DNA from: Synaphobranchus kaupii
Taxonomy: Eukaryota > Chordata > Actinopteri > Anguilliformes > Synaphobranchidae
Length of the DNA: 64,000 nucleotides
Reading direction: 5' to 3'
Assembly: GCA_029718625.1 (NCBI GenBank)
Contig: CM056380.1
Span: forward strand, 48,719,218 to 48,783,217
This document shows, piece after piece, positions 1 through 11,713 of this stretch (its first letter is position 1; the number at the start of each line of letters is the position of its first letter). The notes beneath the pieces were generated by a model, which searched no databases, was not told the DNA's origin, and saw only the letters and a program-made list of their open reading frames with translations. The translations under genes were made by a program, and so were the position numbers.

Positions 1-1392
1 GTGCTAAGTGTCTCTGTTCTCTGTGCTACGTGTCACTGCTCTCTGTGCTAAGTGTCTCTGTTCTCTGTGCTAAGTGTCACTGCTCTCTGTGCTAAGCGTC
101 ACTGCTCTCTGTGCTAAGCGTCTCTGTTCACTGTGCTAAGTGTCTCTGTTCTCTGTGCTAAGTGTCACTGCTCTCTGTGCTAAGTGTCACTGCTCTCTGT
201 GCTAAGTGTCTCTGCTCTCTGTGCTAAGTGTCACTGCTATCTGTGGTAAGTGTCACTGCTTTCTGTGCTAAGCGTCTCTGCTCTCTGTGCTAATTGTCTC
301 TGTTCTCTGTGCTAAATGTCACTGCTTTCTGTGCTAAGCGTCTCTGCTCTCTGTGCTAATTGTCTCCGTTCTCTGTGCTAAGTGTCACTGTTCTCTGTGC
401 TAGGTGTCACTGCTCTCTGTGCTAAGTGTCACTGCTCTCTGTGCTAAGCGTCTCTGCTCTCTGTTCTAAGTGTCTTGCTCTCTGTGCTAAGTGTCACTGC
501 TCTCTGTGCTAAGTGTCACTGCTCTCTGTGCTAAGTGTCTCTGCTCTCGGTGCTAAGTGTCTCTGCTCTTTGTGCTAAGTGTCTCTGCTCTCTGTGCTAA
601 GCGTCTCTGCTCTCTGTTCTAAGTGTCTCTGCTCTCTGTGCTAAGTGTCACAGCTCTCTGTGCTAAGCGTCTCTGCTCTCGGTGCTAAGTATCTCTGTTC
701 TCTGTGCTAAGTGTCACTGCTCTCTGTGCTAAGTGTCACTGTTCTCTGTGCTAGGTGTCACTGCTCTCTGTGCTAAGTGTCACTGCTCTCTGTTCTAAGT
801 GTCTCTGCTGTCTGTGCTAAGTGTCACTGCTCTCTGTGCTAAGTGTCACTGCTCTCTGTGCTAAGTGTCACTGCTCTCTGTGCTAAGTGTCTCTGCTCTC
901 GGTGCTAAGTGTCTCTGCTCTCGGTGCTAAGTGTCTCTGCTCTTTGTGCTAAGTGTCTCTGCTCTCTGTGCTAAGCATCTCTGCTCTCTGTTTTAAGTGT
1001 CTCTGCTCTCTGTGCTAAGTCTCACAGCTCTCTGTGCTAAGCGTCTCTGCTCTCGGTGCTAAGTGTCTCTGCTCTCTGTGCTAAGTGTCTTGTTCTCTGT
1101 GCTAAGCGTCTCTGCTCACTGTGCTAAGTGTCTCTGTTCTCTGTGCTAAGTGTCTCTGCTCACTGTGCTAAGTGTCTCTGTTCTCTGTGCTACGTGTCAC
1201 TGCTCTCTGTGCTAAGTGTCTCTGTTCTCTGTGCTAAGTGTCACTGCTCTCTGTGCTAAGCGTCACTGCTCTCTGTGCTAAGCGTCTCTGTTCACTGTGC
1301 TAAGTGTCTCTGTTCTCTGTGCTAAGTGTCTCTGCTCACTGTGCTAAGTGTCTCTGTTCTCTGTGCTACATGTCTCTGTTCTCTGTGCTAAG
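1..1392. repeat. 22-bp minisatellite in smoc2 intron 2
   Basis: About 63 copies of a 22-bp unit (GTGCTAAGTGTCTCTGTTCT plus CT) run in from the window edge. Copies differ at a few positions: TCTCTG or TCACTG, GCTCT or GTTCT, AAGTG or AAGCG. Blocks of variants recur in the same order, for example near 1-130 and 1186-1310, which suggests segmental duplication inside the array. The true left end is outside the window. Confidence 0.95.
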
Positions 1393-1499
1393 TTCAGTAA
1401 ACTCAGTAAAAAGTTTTTTTTGGGGGGGGGTGTTGAGGTGGGAGGGGGGCTTGTGTGGAACCCCCCTGAAGGTCACTGAGGCACGGCTGGTCACCTGAC

Positions 1500-1662
1500 C
1501 TTTGCAGGGTCCTCGATTGACCTCCAGCTCTGGGTCACGGCACTTGGCGCGAAGGAACTCGCAGCGCGACATGAAGGTCCTTCCATCTGAGGCGCAGAGG
1601 GGCTTGCGTGGGACGCTGGTGCAGTCCATGTGACACTCTCTGTCCTGGTCCACACGCAGGAA
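1500..1662 (-). CDS. smoc2: smoc2 exon 2: Kazal-like domain
   Basis: The exon has 54 codons plus one base, acceptor GTGCAG|TTC and donor AAAG|GTCAGG. Cysteines and the CASDGRTF motif follow the follistatin/Kazal pattern of SMOC proteins, ending RGPCK. The 3' side runs within about 110 bp into a 22-bp minisatellite. Confidence 0.9.
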
Positions 1663-1929
1663 CTGCACAGAGCAACAGAGTCAATCAGCAACCGCAATCA
1701 AACACTCAGGGCGTAACAGATTATTTAACATTCATTCATAAGTAACCTCAGGATTTCGGATGGAAGCACACAGAGCAGGGTGTGATGGCTTAGCACTGAC
1801 AGTGTACTTGTTTGATCAAAAGCAGCTTTAGGATAAAACGCAGTGATGTTTAAAGGATGTTTAAGCGTTTAAACATTACATACATTTTCACTGTTGTGAT
1901 TAATGAGGTACAACGTGGATTACTCTGCA

Positions 1930-1996
<67 letters not shown>

Positions 1997-2567
1997 CGCA
2001 CACACACACACATGTTCCTCTACAGTCTAAGTCGAGTCCCAGGCAGCGCGTCTTCCTTGCTTGTCGCCTGCGCCTCCTCCTGTCACTCTCCGGGGATGTT
2101 TGATTTGTGATAAAAAGGGAAAGAGGCAGCCGGACTCCCGGCCGGACGTTGAGGAGGATCGCCGGTGTCAATGCGGCTATTGTGTCTGCCCACGAAGTTA
2201 CCCCGGCGACAGCGCGGCGATGAGTGAGCAGCTCAAAGAGACCTGGGTAAACTGGGTAAAGACGTATTTCCCTTTTCCACGCACACAAAAACAGCTATGC
2301 GAGCCTGCCGTCACAACACGCTACACGCCAATGAGATGAGAGTGTACGGGCACTCTGTCCTGCATTAATTAACTATAAAAACCACTGAGCTTTTAAAACC
2401 AAATCAACATGTATTCCAAACACTAAACACACACTTACAAGCACACGTGTACGTACACATGCACCTGCCTGCTGTGCTCACACACGTATGCACACGCACA
2501 GACATATTCCCATGTGTACGTACACACACACACACACACACACCAAGATGCCAACACACACACAGTC

Positions 2568-2632
<65 letters not shown>

Positions 2633-3522
2633 GGACTGTATCAGTGCACTGCTCATCCTCGCCCTCTTCCCCAGAGCCACCTGTAGTGCATAAATCACTG
2701 CAGCCAGTAGGCGGTAGCGCAGAGCAGAAAGCTGGGCTGAGCTGAGCTGAGCTGAGCTGAGCTGAGCTGAGCTGGGCTGAACCCGGGGTCCCAGCCTCGT
2801 GCTGGGGCGAGGAGGAGGAGGAGGAGTAGTGGCCCGCGCTACGCACCTGGATCCCGGCTGCAGGATCGAGGCAGTGCCCCCGGCCATGACAGTCACTCTC
2901 TCTTCTCTTCCTTCACCATAAATCACCCCCAAGAAATAAGGGTGCCGCTTCCAGCACATGGGAAGAGCAGCCGCGAGGAGAAAGCCTTCACATCCAATCA
3001 ATAAACAACCCTTTCTTCTTTCTTTTCTTTTTTACAACCTTCTTTCTTAATTTAGAATGACATTTTGCTCACCCCCCTCCAGCGGTGTCTTGTCTTCTAC
3101 CCTTACCCATCCCTTCCCTCTTTCACTGACCCAAATCCATCTTTACTTATTGATCTAATGATAAAAGCCAGTGGGTATTATTGGCCTGTTAAGTATGTTA
3201 GTGTGGTAGGTGTCTGGGTCATTCACCCTGTATTGCTGGTTCTGACAGTCACAAGCTGTCTCGGGTCAGTGCACAGCACACATAGACCCCTCCCCCTCCT
3301 CCCCTCTCCAAAACCATGACCTTCCCGCACTCATCCCTCTCTTCTTCACAGCTCTCAGTGAATGGAGAGCAGAGGCATGAAAGAGCTGTCAGAATGTCTT
3401 CCGCAGAGGTCAACCCAAACTGGGCCAAAATCAGCTCTGATAATGATCAGCGTGTCCATCCGCCCAGCCAACAAACCCCCCCCATCCTCCCCCACACACA
3501 CACACAGAGTCAAACACCTGTG

Positions 3523-3564
<42 letters not shown>

Positions 3565-5941
3565 TCTGACTCCGTGAGAGCAGACAGGATGAGACAGAGA
3601 TTTACTTTCTGTTCATTTGTCATAAATAATCGTAGGAAAGGGAAATCTTATTTCACAATTTAACCACAATCCTTCCCCACTTCCCAAGTATTAGTGTTCA
3701 AGAGAAAATGGCCATAAATCTTGGAAAAGGGCCCACAGTCCCCCTAGCAGCCAGATATGTTTCCACATGCCACAGAAATAGAGATGCACAGAAGGATGTG
3801 CAGAGGAAACTGCTGTAAATAATAAATAATAATGGCTAAGTTAAGTATTTCTTAAAAATCATTATGTACTTGTTAGTTATACGTTTACTTTACTGTCTTG
3901 GTTGTCCTGCCAATAAAGTAGGCTACAATTGAATTGAATTGAACTGAACTGAGAGAGAAGTATGGAAGCATAATCCAGTCATAGGCTAATTCTAATTAAA
4001 ATACAAAATGGCAATTGCATTTTGTTTTCAACCTTGACATAGCCTAATTCAAATTAAAATGCAAAAGCCCACTTTGTGTTTTCATTTTCAAGTTAATGTA
4101 CACACTTTATCTGAAAATTAGAAAATTTAAATGCAAAGCCAATTTCACTTTGAATTTTCTCGACCTCTAAGACACAACCCTGTCAAAAAGGAAATGATAA
4201 TTCAATCCGTCATTTCCTTTTTGTAATGGATCATGCGATTACAATAAGAAACTGCTATTTCAAATGTGGTTTTTCATTTTCATTTAAACTACGACAGGGT
4301 TGTGTCGTAGAGGGAGAGACAAATTTAATGTGAAGTGGACTTTGCATTTAAATTAAAAGAATTGTCAGATAAAGTGCATAAATTAACTTGAAAATGAAAA
4401 CGCAAAGTGGGCTTTTGCATTTAAATTTGAATTGTGTCATGGTTTTTGCACACGTCAAATGAAAGCAAAATTCAATTGCCGATTCACATTTGAATTTGAA
4501 TTATGACCGGATTATGCTTCCATAGAGAAGAGAGTGAGAGAATGAAAAAAGAAAGCACAACAATTCATATTCAAATAAGAAGAAGAAAAAAGGAAGTGTA
4601 AAATCAAAGAAGAAAGAATTTGCCGGGGGGAAATGGAGGAACTCCTGTGTAACACACACCCTAACCAAGTCCTGTTCCGTAGAACAGACAGAGAAGAAGA
4701 AACCGGGGAAACGCTCCAGGATGGGGAGCTGTCTGGAGCTGTCTGTTTGTGACACAGGCTCCATTGCTATTGCTCGATGGGTTGGCACTGAGATGCCACG
4801 ACAGGCACGGGATTGGGAAAGGTAACAGACAGGGTGACATCTCACTCCGGCCCCCACGGACAGAGCAGATGGACCGTGCCGTGAGAGCGAAGACTAGCCG
4901 CCGCACCGCGTGCCTCCAGAGCGACTGAGGCAGAAGACAGGGGGCGGCCCGCAGAGACAGACCTGTTTGTTGTCGCTCGGACCCTTTTCACGGCCGGGCT
5001 CCACGAAGCAGGCGAGATACCGCCGCGGCTGGGGAAAGCACGAATAAAACCGCAGCTTACCGCCAACAAAAAAAGAAAGGGAAAAAAAAGAAAAAAACTT
5101 TGACAGATTTTTTTCAAGACCCAGCAGCATACAAATCAAATCCTATTTCCACCCCCCCCGACTACAACCCCTCCCCGGCCCTGTCCCACACACCCGGTGC
5201 TCCAGCTCCACCACATTGTGGAAATGAATGACCCGCTCACAAGGCGAGGGTCCAACAGAGAGCATATTGTGGGCCGCCGGGACGGGTCGGCCTGTCCCCC
5301 GCGGCCCCGAGAGGCCCCTCGCGCCGGGGCCTGAAGGGTCAATGGGGGCCCCAGCTGAGTGCCGCTGCAGAAGTGCTAAACCTTCTCTGCGGGAGTTTCC
5401 TGCGCAGACACTGCGATTCTCTGGGATTCATTAGTCTCCAGCGTGGTGAAAGAGGAAGAAAGTGACAGGTTTTAACCAGCCTATTAACTCAATCAAAGGG
5501 AAAAGCGTTTAATTGCTGTGAAAAGTTGCTGTGAAAGGCCTCTGGTAGTCATGAGGAAAAAAGGAGGTTTTTTTCCACTTTGCGCAGGTGCAGGTTTTTA
5601 AATGTGAGAGCAGGCAAGGGAAGCCTTGTGTTCCAATAAAGCGTAAGCAATACACTTATTCTTTTTCTTTTTTTCCCCTCTTTCTTTTCTTTTTCCCAGA
5701 CTGGAGCGATACCTTCCCGAGCTGCGCTTCTTATGAGAAAAAAAAAAAAGTCTACAGAAATAACACGCTGCAACAAACAAACAAAAGCTCCACAGGGGAT
5801 TTGTGTGTGAATCAGAAAGTGGATATTTCTTGCACGGATTTCCACCAACTTTCTCTTCAGGCGATGAAAGTTGGGAGTTCCCTCTATTATTCACTCTCTC
5901 CCGTTGTACGTCTCACACATACACGCACGTGTACACATGCA

Positions 5942-6006
<65 letters not shown>

Positions 6007-9000
6007 ACAAGCATACACACAGATTTGATTATGGTCCTGATTAAATATTTTTCTGATCAAGTGCACGTGATCCGGGTGCCTCGGTCTCAGTTTGGTTCAG
6101 AGGTACAGACGCAGAAAGAAAAAAGCGTTGTTGCGCAAGAGACTGAAACCATTTTCACTTCATCCAAATCTGAATTACTCATGCAGCACTAGAGGGGAGA
6201 CCACTGCCAGAGAGTGGCCAGGTAAGACACAGGCCCCGCCCTCTCTCACAGCAACAGCCTCAACATCAGATCCACAAACACCAAACACCGCTGAGCAACC
6301 TGACCCCGACACCATTGGGAACACTTCATCTTACCGCAGACAGACAGACAGACATACGGACGAAAGCGGCCCGCCAAATCCGACCCCGGCAGAACAGGGG
6401 CCCGCTGGCCTTACAGATGCCATGGCCGTTTGCGTGTGCAAATGAACCTGGATGTGGGGCTGGAATCGCTGCACCTCCTCGTGCATTCCACAAGCCCCCT
6501 CTGCAGGCGGGGCACGTCACCGTGACCTCTGACCCCCGGGTTAACGACCCGCGGCCATTTGTTTCCATTTGGATATTAAGGCATTTTAACGCTGCCAATA
6601 AATAAAGCGGGCGGGGGCAGGGGGCTGTCACGCCGGCCACTAAATCATCGGACGCCCCACATTCCACACCAGCTCCTTTCTCTCGCTCGCTTTCTCTCCC
6701 GTTCCACTCCTCCCTCCGTGTGCGCTAGCGCCACGTGCTCCATTACGGCCGTGCGGGAAAAGCAGAGGTGATGATGGCGGCAGGTGGCCGCATGCGACCG
6801 CATGCCGACCGCTGGTGTTCCCGACCTCAGTTCTGCGCAGTGGAGTCTTGGATCCCAGCGGCCGTGCCTTCGGCGGCCTTTCTTGGCCTCGGCTCATCAC
6901 TGCATAGTTGGCGGCCGGAGCTTTGGTGCGGCCCGGCCCAACAGACAAGCACAGAGGGTCCTGCAAACTGCACCATCATCACCCTCCTGACAAGCCAGGA
7001 GATATAAGCATTCCCACAGGCCCTGTGAACTGCACAGACCAGACTAAGCACACCCACATTTACCAGCGTACACAAACTCTATACAGACCAGACTCAACAC
7101 ACCCAGATTCAGTGGCACAGACAAACTCTATATCGACCAGACTCAACACACCCAGATTCAGTAGCATACACAAACTCTATACAGACCAGACTCAACACAG
7201 CCAGATTCAGTAGCATACACAAACTCTATACAGACCAGACTCAACGCACCCAGATTCAGTAGCATACACAAACTTTATACAGACCTGACTCAACACACCC
7301 AGATTCAGTGGCATACACAAACTCTATACAGACCAGACTCAACACACCCAGATTCAGTGGCATACACAAACTCTATACAGACCTGACTCAACGCACCCAG
7401 ATTCAGTAGCATACACAAACTTTATACAGACCTGACTCAACGCACCCAGATTCAGTGGCATACACAAACTCTATACAGACCAGACTCAACGCACCCAGAT
7501 TCAGTGGCATACACAAACTCTATACAGACCAGACTCAGCGCACCCAGATTCAGTAGCATACACAAACTCTATACAGACCAGACACCAGACTCAACACACC
7601 CAGATTCAGTAGCATACACAAACTCTATACAGACCAGACTCAACACACCCAGATTCAGTGGCATAGACAAACTCTATACAGACCAGACTGAGCGCACCCA
7701 GATTCAGTGGCATACACAAAGTCTATACAGACCTGACTCAACGCACCCAGATTCAGTGGCATACACAAAGTCTATACAGACCTGACTCAACGCACCCAGA
7801 TTCAGTGGCATACACAAACTCTATACAGACCTGACTCAAGGCACCCAAATTCAGTAGCATACACAAACTCTATACAGACCTGACTCAACGCACCCAGATT
7901 CAGTGGCATACACAAACTCTATACAGACCTGACTCAAGGCACCCAAATTCAGTAGCATACACAAACTCTATACAGACCTGACTCAACGCACCCAGATTCA
8001 GTGGCATACACAAACTCTATACAGAACAGACTCAACTCTTTTTTATCATTAAAAATAACAGAAAATTCTACTGAATCTCTGAATGATATGGTACCCTGAC
8101 TAGTCCATTACTTTACTATGTTACAGAACCCTATCATATCCTGTCTGCAGGGAGAGTTCAAAGCATGACCGTTAACTGTGCACATTCTGCAAAGGAAAGA
8201 AAACCTTTAAATGCACGCTACTCTGTAATGTTGGGCTTGCAATTCCCTTATTTCCAGAAAAGAATCAGGAATCTAACCACTGCACCTCACTCCCAGGGAC
8301 AGAAGCGCTGTCACATATCTGTGAAAATTGGGGCGCTCTCCACGTGTGGGCGGAAAGGTTGAGCAGAGGAAGGGAGGAAGTGATGTCACAGCACCTGCGC
8401 GCAGGTGAGGCGTCTATCAACTGCTGTCCCGTCAAGCACGGCCCTTCCTGGACACCCCCATTCAACAGATAAGCCCCCAGTGCCCCCCATCCCTGTCACC
8501 CCAATGGCCCAAAATCATCATGTGCTCACCTGCCACTCAACAAGGTAACACTGTAACCGTGCTCTGGGATGGGAATACCTCTTCTAATGCATGGCTGTTT
8601 CAGCCATTCTGGGTTTTGATAGAAACCGGCAGCACGCAGCTTCCACTCAGGCTGCCCTGCATATAAAACCTGGAATGGCTCTAAACGCTATGCATTGTGA
8701 GTGCCATTTCCACCCCTGATGCTTCTGCAATATTGCGGAAAAGGTATTAGCTGGGCTAGCCAGCACATCGTCACTTACATCATTGACTATGTAAGCAAAA
8801 TATATATTTCCATGCTTCACTCCTTTTCAAAAGATTATTTTATTGTTCATGAGTCCAACCCCTAGTTCCCATGCCTGTCTAACCCAGTTATTGTGCATTA
8901 GATATTAACACGTGAAGTGTCTAAAGTGTCAAAATCAACTATTTTAACATCACAAGCAAAATAAATTTGGGGCTGAGGGATCTAATAACCTGGTACAAAT

Positions 9001-9109
9001 GCAGTCGGTTTGGTCGGAAATCATAACCACAAAAAATGCAATGAATGCCCAAATCGTTTTTATTATATTCTTTGTTATTATAAGCCCCTTTCTTCCTCTT
9101 ATTTTTGCC

Positions 9110-9141
<32 letters not shown>

Positions 9142-9497
9142 GGTGCACTGCCATGCAGCAGAAAAACCACAATTCAGAAAGCTCTCTATTTTACCATTCA
9201 GGCAAACGTCGGAATGCCTAGACCCGCACTCTGGAAGTTGGATTAAACCTCATACTTTCCATTTTTTCAGTTGGTAGACAATAATTACTTTCTGAAAATA
9301 GAACATATGATTCACTTATGAAGCGATCCGTTTAACGCGAAAACAGCATGACGGAGAAATATAAACCATATTTAACTATACAAAAAAGTAAGATGCTCAG
9401 AATTTAATTAACATTTACGTTTGCTACTCAATTTCACGTTTTTTTCATTTCGATTAGAAATGTTTTTTTTATTAGAACAATCATGATTATCATTCGA

Positions 9498-9533
<36 letters not shown>

Positions 9534-9750
9534 TTTACCGTAAATTACGAAACGTGTATGGTCACCTGCTTAGTGCACTGAACATTATTTTCAGGAGACA
9601 AGCATCAAAATAAACACACAAGGCCCACGAGACGGGTTGAATAGTGCGTGCATGTGTCCTCACCGTGAGCGCAGAGAACTTCTGAGCACCACCAGCGCAG
9701 AGGAGGCACAACAGGACCAGTAGCGACGGGACACACATCTTGATGGTCAT
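1500..9750 (-). CDS. smoc2: smoc2, 5' part (exons 1 and 2): SPARC-related modular calcium-binding protein 2, partial
   Basis: SMOC2 is a secreted matricellular protein of the SPARC/BM-40 family (Kazal-like, two thyroglobulin type-1 and EF-hand extracellular calcium-binding domains) that acts in matrix and growth-factor signalling. Only two coding exons lie here: 9664-9750 (29 codons) and 1500-1662 (54 codons plus one base). They join in phase 0 to give a signal peptide, QKFSALT, FLRVDQ and a cysteine-rich Kazal-like segment with the motif CASDGRTF. QKFSALTFLRVDQD is, from memory, the mature N-terminus of SMOC2; SMOC1 differs there (RFLISDRDPQC). The intron is 8.0 kb. Exon 2 ends in phase 1, so the next exon should start with two bases completing the codon after CK. 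The thyroglobulin and EF-hand exons must lie left of position 1. The gene is divergent from eif3l. Confidence 0.9.
1931..2012. repeat. (CA)n microsatellite
   Basis: An almost uninterrupted CA tract in smoc2 intron 1, followed directly by CpG-rich unique sequence. Confidence 0.95.
2523..2634. repeat. compound (CA)n microsatellite
   Basis: Two CA tracts separated by a short unique piece. Open frames on both strands here (His-Thr or Cys-Val runs) are repeat artefacts. Confidence 0.95.
2731..2778. repeat. (GCTGA)n pentamer array
   Basis: Nine or so tandem copies of GCTGA (GAGCT in another register), with GCTGG variants at both edges. It lies next to a GAG/GGA-rich tract at 2808-2826. Confidence 0.9.
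3969..4521. mobile_element. palindromic TIR element (MITE), about 0.55 kb
   Basis: The left end TATGGAAGCATAATCC is matched in inverted orientation by GGATTATGCTTCCATA at the right end. The arms remain complementary over about 250 bp, for example ACACAACCCTGTC near 4173 against GACAGGGTTGTGT near 4293, and GCAAAAGCCCAC against GTGGGCTTTTGC. There is no coding capacity. GAGAAG flanks both ends and may be a 6-bp target-site duplication, but the GA-rich context makes this uncertain. The superfamily is not assigned. Confidence 0.75.
5945..6002. repeat. (CA)n microsatellite
   Basis: A pure CA tract of about 29 units in smoc2 intron 1. Confidence 0.95.
7030..8036. repeat. 49-bp minisatellite in smoc2 intron 1
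   Basis: About 20 copies of a 49-bp unit containing CACCCAGATTCAGTGGCATA and CTATACAGACC. The variants are GTAGCATA or GTGGCATA, CCAGAC or CCTGAC, and CAACAC or CAACGC. One copy near 7582 has an extra CAGACAC. Later copies (7830-8000) alternate as a two-unit block, a sign of recent amplification. Confidence 0.95.
8338..8407. promoter_or_regulatory. candidate enhancer core in smoc2 intron 1
   Basis: Within 70 bp there is a CACGTG E-box at 8341-8346 next to GTGGGCGG, a CRE-like TGATGTCAC at 8381-8389, and the perfect 16-bp palindrome CACCTGCGCGCAGGTG at 8392-8407. The palindrome carries two head-to-head CACCTG/CAGGTG E-boxes of the Snail/ZEB/E-protein type. Motif density is seen directly; enhancer function is inferred. 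Confidence 0.35.
9109..9141. repeat. (AAT)n microsatellite
   Basis: About eleven AAT units. A second similar tract lies at 9500-9532. Confidence 0.9.
9664..9750 (-). CDS. smoc2: smoc2 exon 1 (coding part): signal peptide
   Basis: Twenty-nine codons start MTIKM, followed by a leucine-rich hydrophobic core and a likely cleavage site after AGGA, just before QKFSALT. The donor is ACG|GTGAGG, phase 0. A second in-frame ATG at codon 5 would also leave a usable signal peptide, so the exact start is not fixed by the sequence. Confidence 0.88.
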
Positions 9751-10515
9751 TCACACCCCGAGGCTCCGTAAAAAATCCACAGGATTCCCTCCTCGATCTC
9801 CTGCTCCGAACAGATGTCTCTCGGGCTTCCCTATACACTGTTCACACGAGCTCGTTTTGCACGCCTTGTGCTTCTACCATAGAAACCCTCGTAGTAATTA
9901 GCCGTTAAGCATTCGCAACTAAGTAATAGAATGCAGGTTAATGTCTACCTCCACAACGTGATCACGGCAGCATTTAACGGTTCAAATGCAGCTTTCCCTC
10001 CCAGTTCTCATACTCCGGCACAGTGGAATTCACTTCTACGTTGACTTCCCTGACCCCTTTCCTCCTACTGAGTCTTCACAGTCTCTCTTTTCAGTTTCTT
10101 TTCTTTTCTATCTTCTTTTTTTTTCTCCTTTCCACACCCCCACCCTTGCCTCGTATTTGTCGAACCAGATCTCTTATCGGATGCAGGCAGTGCCTCACCG
10201 GTAGGTAGGCTGGTAGGTAAGTTTTGAAGCAATCTTTCAGCTGCTGGTAGCTAACACAAACACCGTGGGTATTCCTTTCTTTCTTTCTTTTTTATGAAGA
10301 AAACCTTTTTTCCTTTTTTTAACCACCACAGGTAATCCTCCTCTGTTTTGTTCTCTGATATGTCGTGAGACTTTTTTGTCGTCCGATGAAGGCAGGCTGC
10401 ACCTTAGATGGAGAGAATAGAGAAAGCGCGTGCGTCTGGAGGAGAACGCGTTACGAGTCAGTGTGCACTACTTTGTACTGCCTGTAACTTGGACTCGAAG
10501 AGATTAACTTCAGGA

Positions 10516-10556
<41 letters not shown>

Positions 10557-10560
10557 AAAT
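9751..10560 (-). promoter_or_regulatory. smoc2 5' UTR and promoter region
   Basis: This stretch lies immediately upstream of the smoc2 start codon on the minus strand. It holds a pyrimidine-rich block (10040-10150) and a (CT)n tract at 10519-10556, GA on the gene-sense strand. GA tracts near promoters can bind GAGA-like factors. No clear TATA box was recognised and the transcription start cannot be placed. Confidence 0.4.
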
Positions 10561-11713
10561 TCTTGATGTACCCTGTTCGTTGATATGAAATATTAGGCAA
10601 CGCCCCCCCATACTTGGTAAATTCTGCAATGCGAGTATTAACTTTGTGCAGTAAGATTTTTCCTAAGATTACAAATATTTAGCTTCATACTTGGGCCACT
10701 TTTATAATGATGGTCAATTTCAAAATAGTAGGATCATACAAGTTTGCCTTATATGACATTTTAACTGACAATAAAATAACAAAATCCGCCTGGGTATAAG
10801 CCTGTGTTCTGGTCAAAAAACCTTTTCACCCATTATTTCCTGGTTAGTGCACATATTTCTAATTATTTAAAATCCAGTTGCAAAAACTAATTTAGGTCGG
10901 AACTAACAAGGTCGGAAGAAGAACTCAGTGTTAAGAAACCAACAGGCTTTCTGAAAATGTTAGTAGAATCCCGGTTAAATCCCTGGTAAAAGGCTGCCAC
11001 GCGCTGCCAGGCCCTTAACCGTTTAATTTACGGCGCTCTTCTCCGGTCCAGCGAGCTGCGAAATTAGGTGTGCGAACCCAGTCAGTCCGTGCGTGAGAAT
11101 GGAATTGTTTTGGAAACACTAAGAACTTCGCCCTTAGCAAGCATATAGCGCGTACTAATTGCAGGCACTATTGGGTTTAATGTATTCGCTGGAATTAAAA
11201 TTGTGTGTAGCCTATGCTTGTGTCCGTGTGCGCGTGCCAGCGTGCAGTCCATTTTGCGCCAGTTAAATATTCTGCTCATTGAATTAAGTAAAATTTAAGA
11301 TAATATAATTGAGAAATAATGCATTTTAGCACGTTGTCACTACATTGCAACCAAAGAAAATAAATAGTAAAAGCATTCAGAAAATACTGTTCTTATTTAC
11401 ATCAAACAGAACATATGGCGTTAGTTATAGTGGCAGGCTTTTTGTGTTGCATTCCACAAAGGGACAAGTCTATATATTTCAAGATGTTTATTGTTTTTGT
11501 TCAAAAATATGTTACACACAAAGCATATTTATACGCAATATATACAGTGAGCACCATAATTCATTGGACAGTGACACATTTTTTGTTATTTTGGTTTTGT
11601 ACTCTAGCACTTTGAGTTTGAAAGGTTGAAGTGCAGACTGTCAGCTTTAATTTGAGGTTATTTTCATCCATATCAGATTAACCGTTTAAAAATTATAGAA
11701 CCTTTTGTACATA

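Larger units (their letters stand above)
1663..9663 (-). other. smoc2 intron 1 (8.0 kb)
   Basis: No coding exon was seen on either strand. It holds CA microsatellites (1931-2012, 2523-2634, 5945-6002), a GCTGA pentamer array (2731-2778), a palindromic MITE (3969-4521), CpG-rich blocks near 2030-2240, 4850-5350 and 6380-6950, a 49-bp minisatellite (7030-8036), an E-box cluster (8338-8407) and AAT microsatellites (9109-9141, 9500-9532). The large first intron with CpG-rich islands is a plausible place for enhancers, but this is inference. Confidence 0.8.

Noticed and set aside
2061..2339. 92-codon plus-strand ORF in CpG-rich sequence
   Set aside because: No splice context or family similarity; composition alone explains the open frame.
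7030..8036. Regular repeats that might suggest a CRISPR array
   Set aside because: Units are contiguous without unique spacers, in a vertebrate intron; this is a minisatellite. The same holds for the 34-bp and 57-bp arrays.
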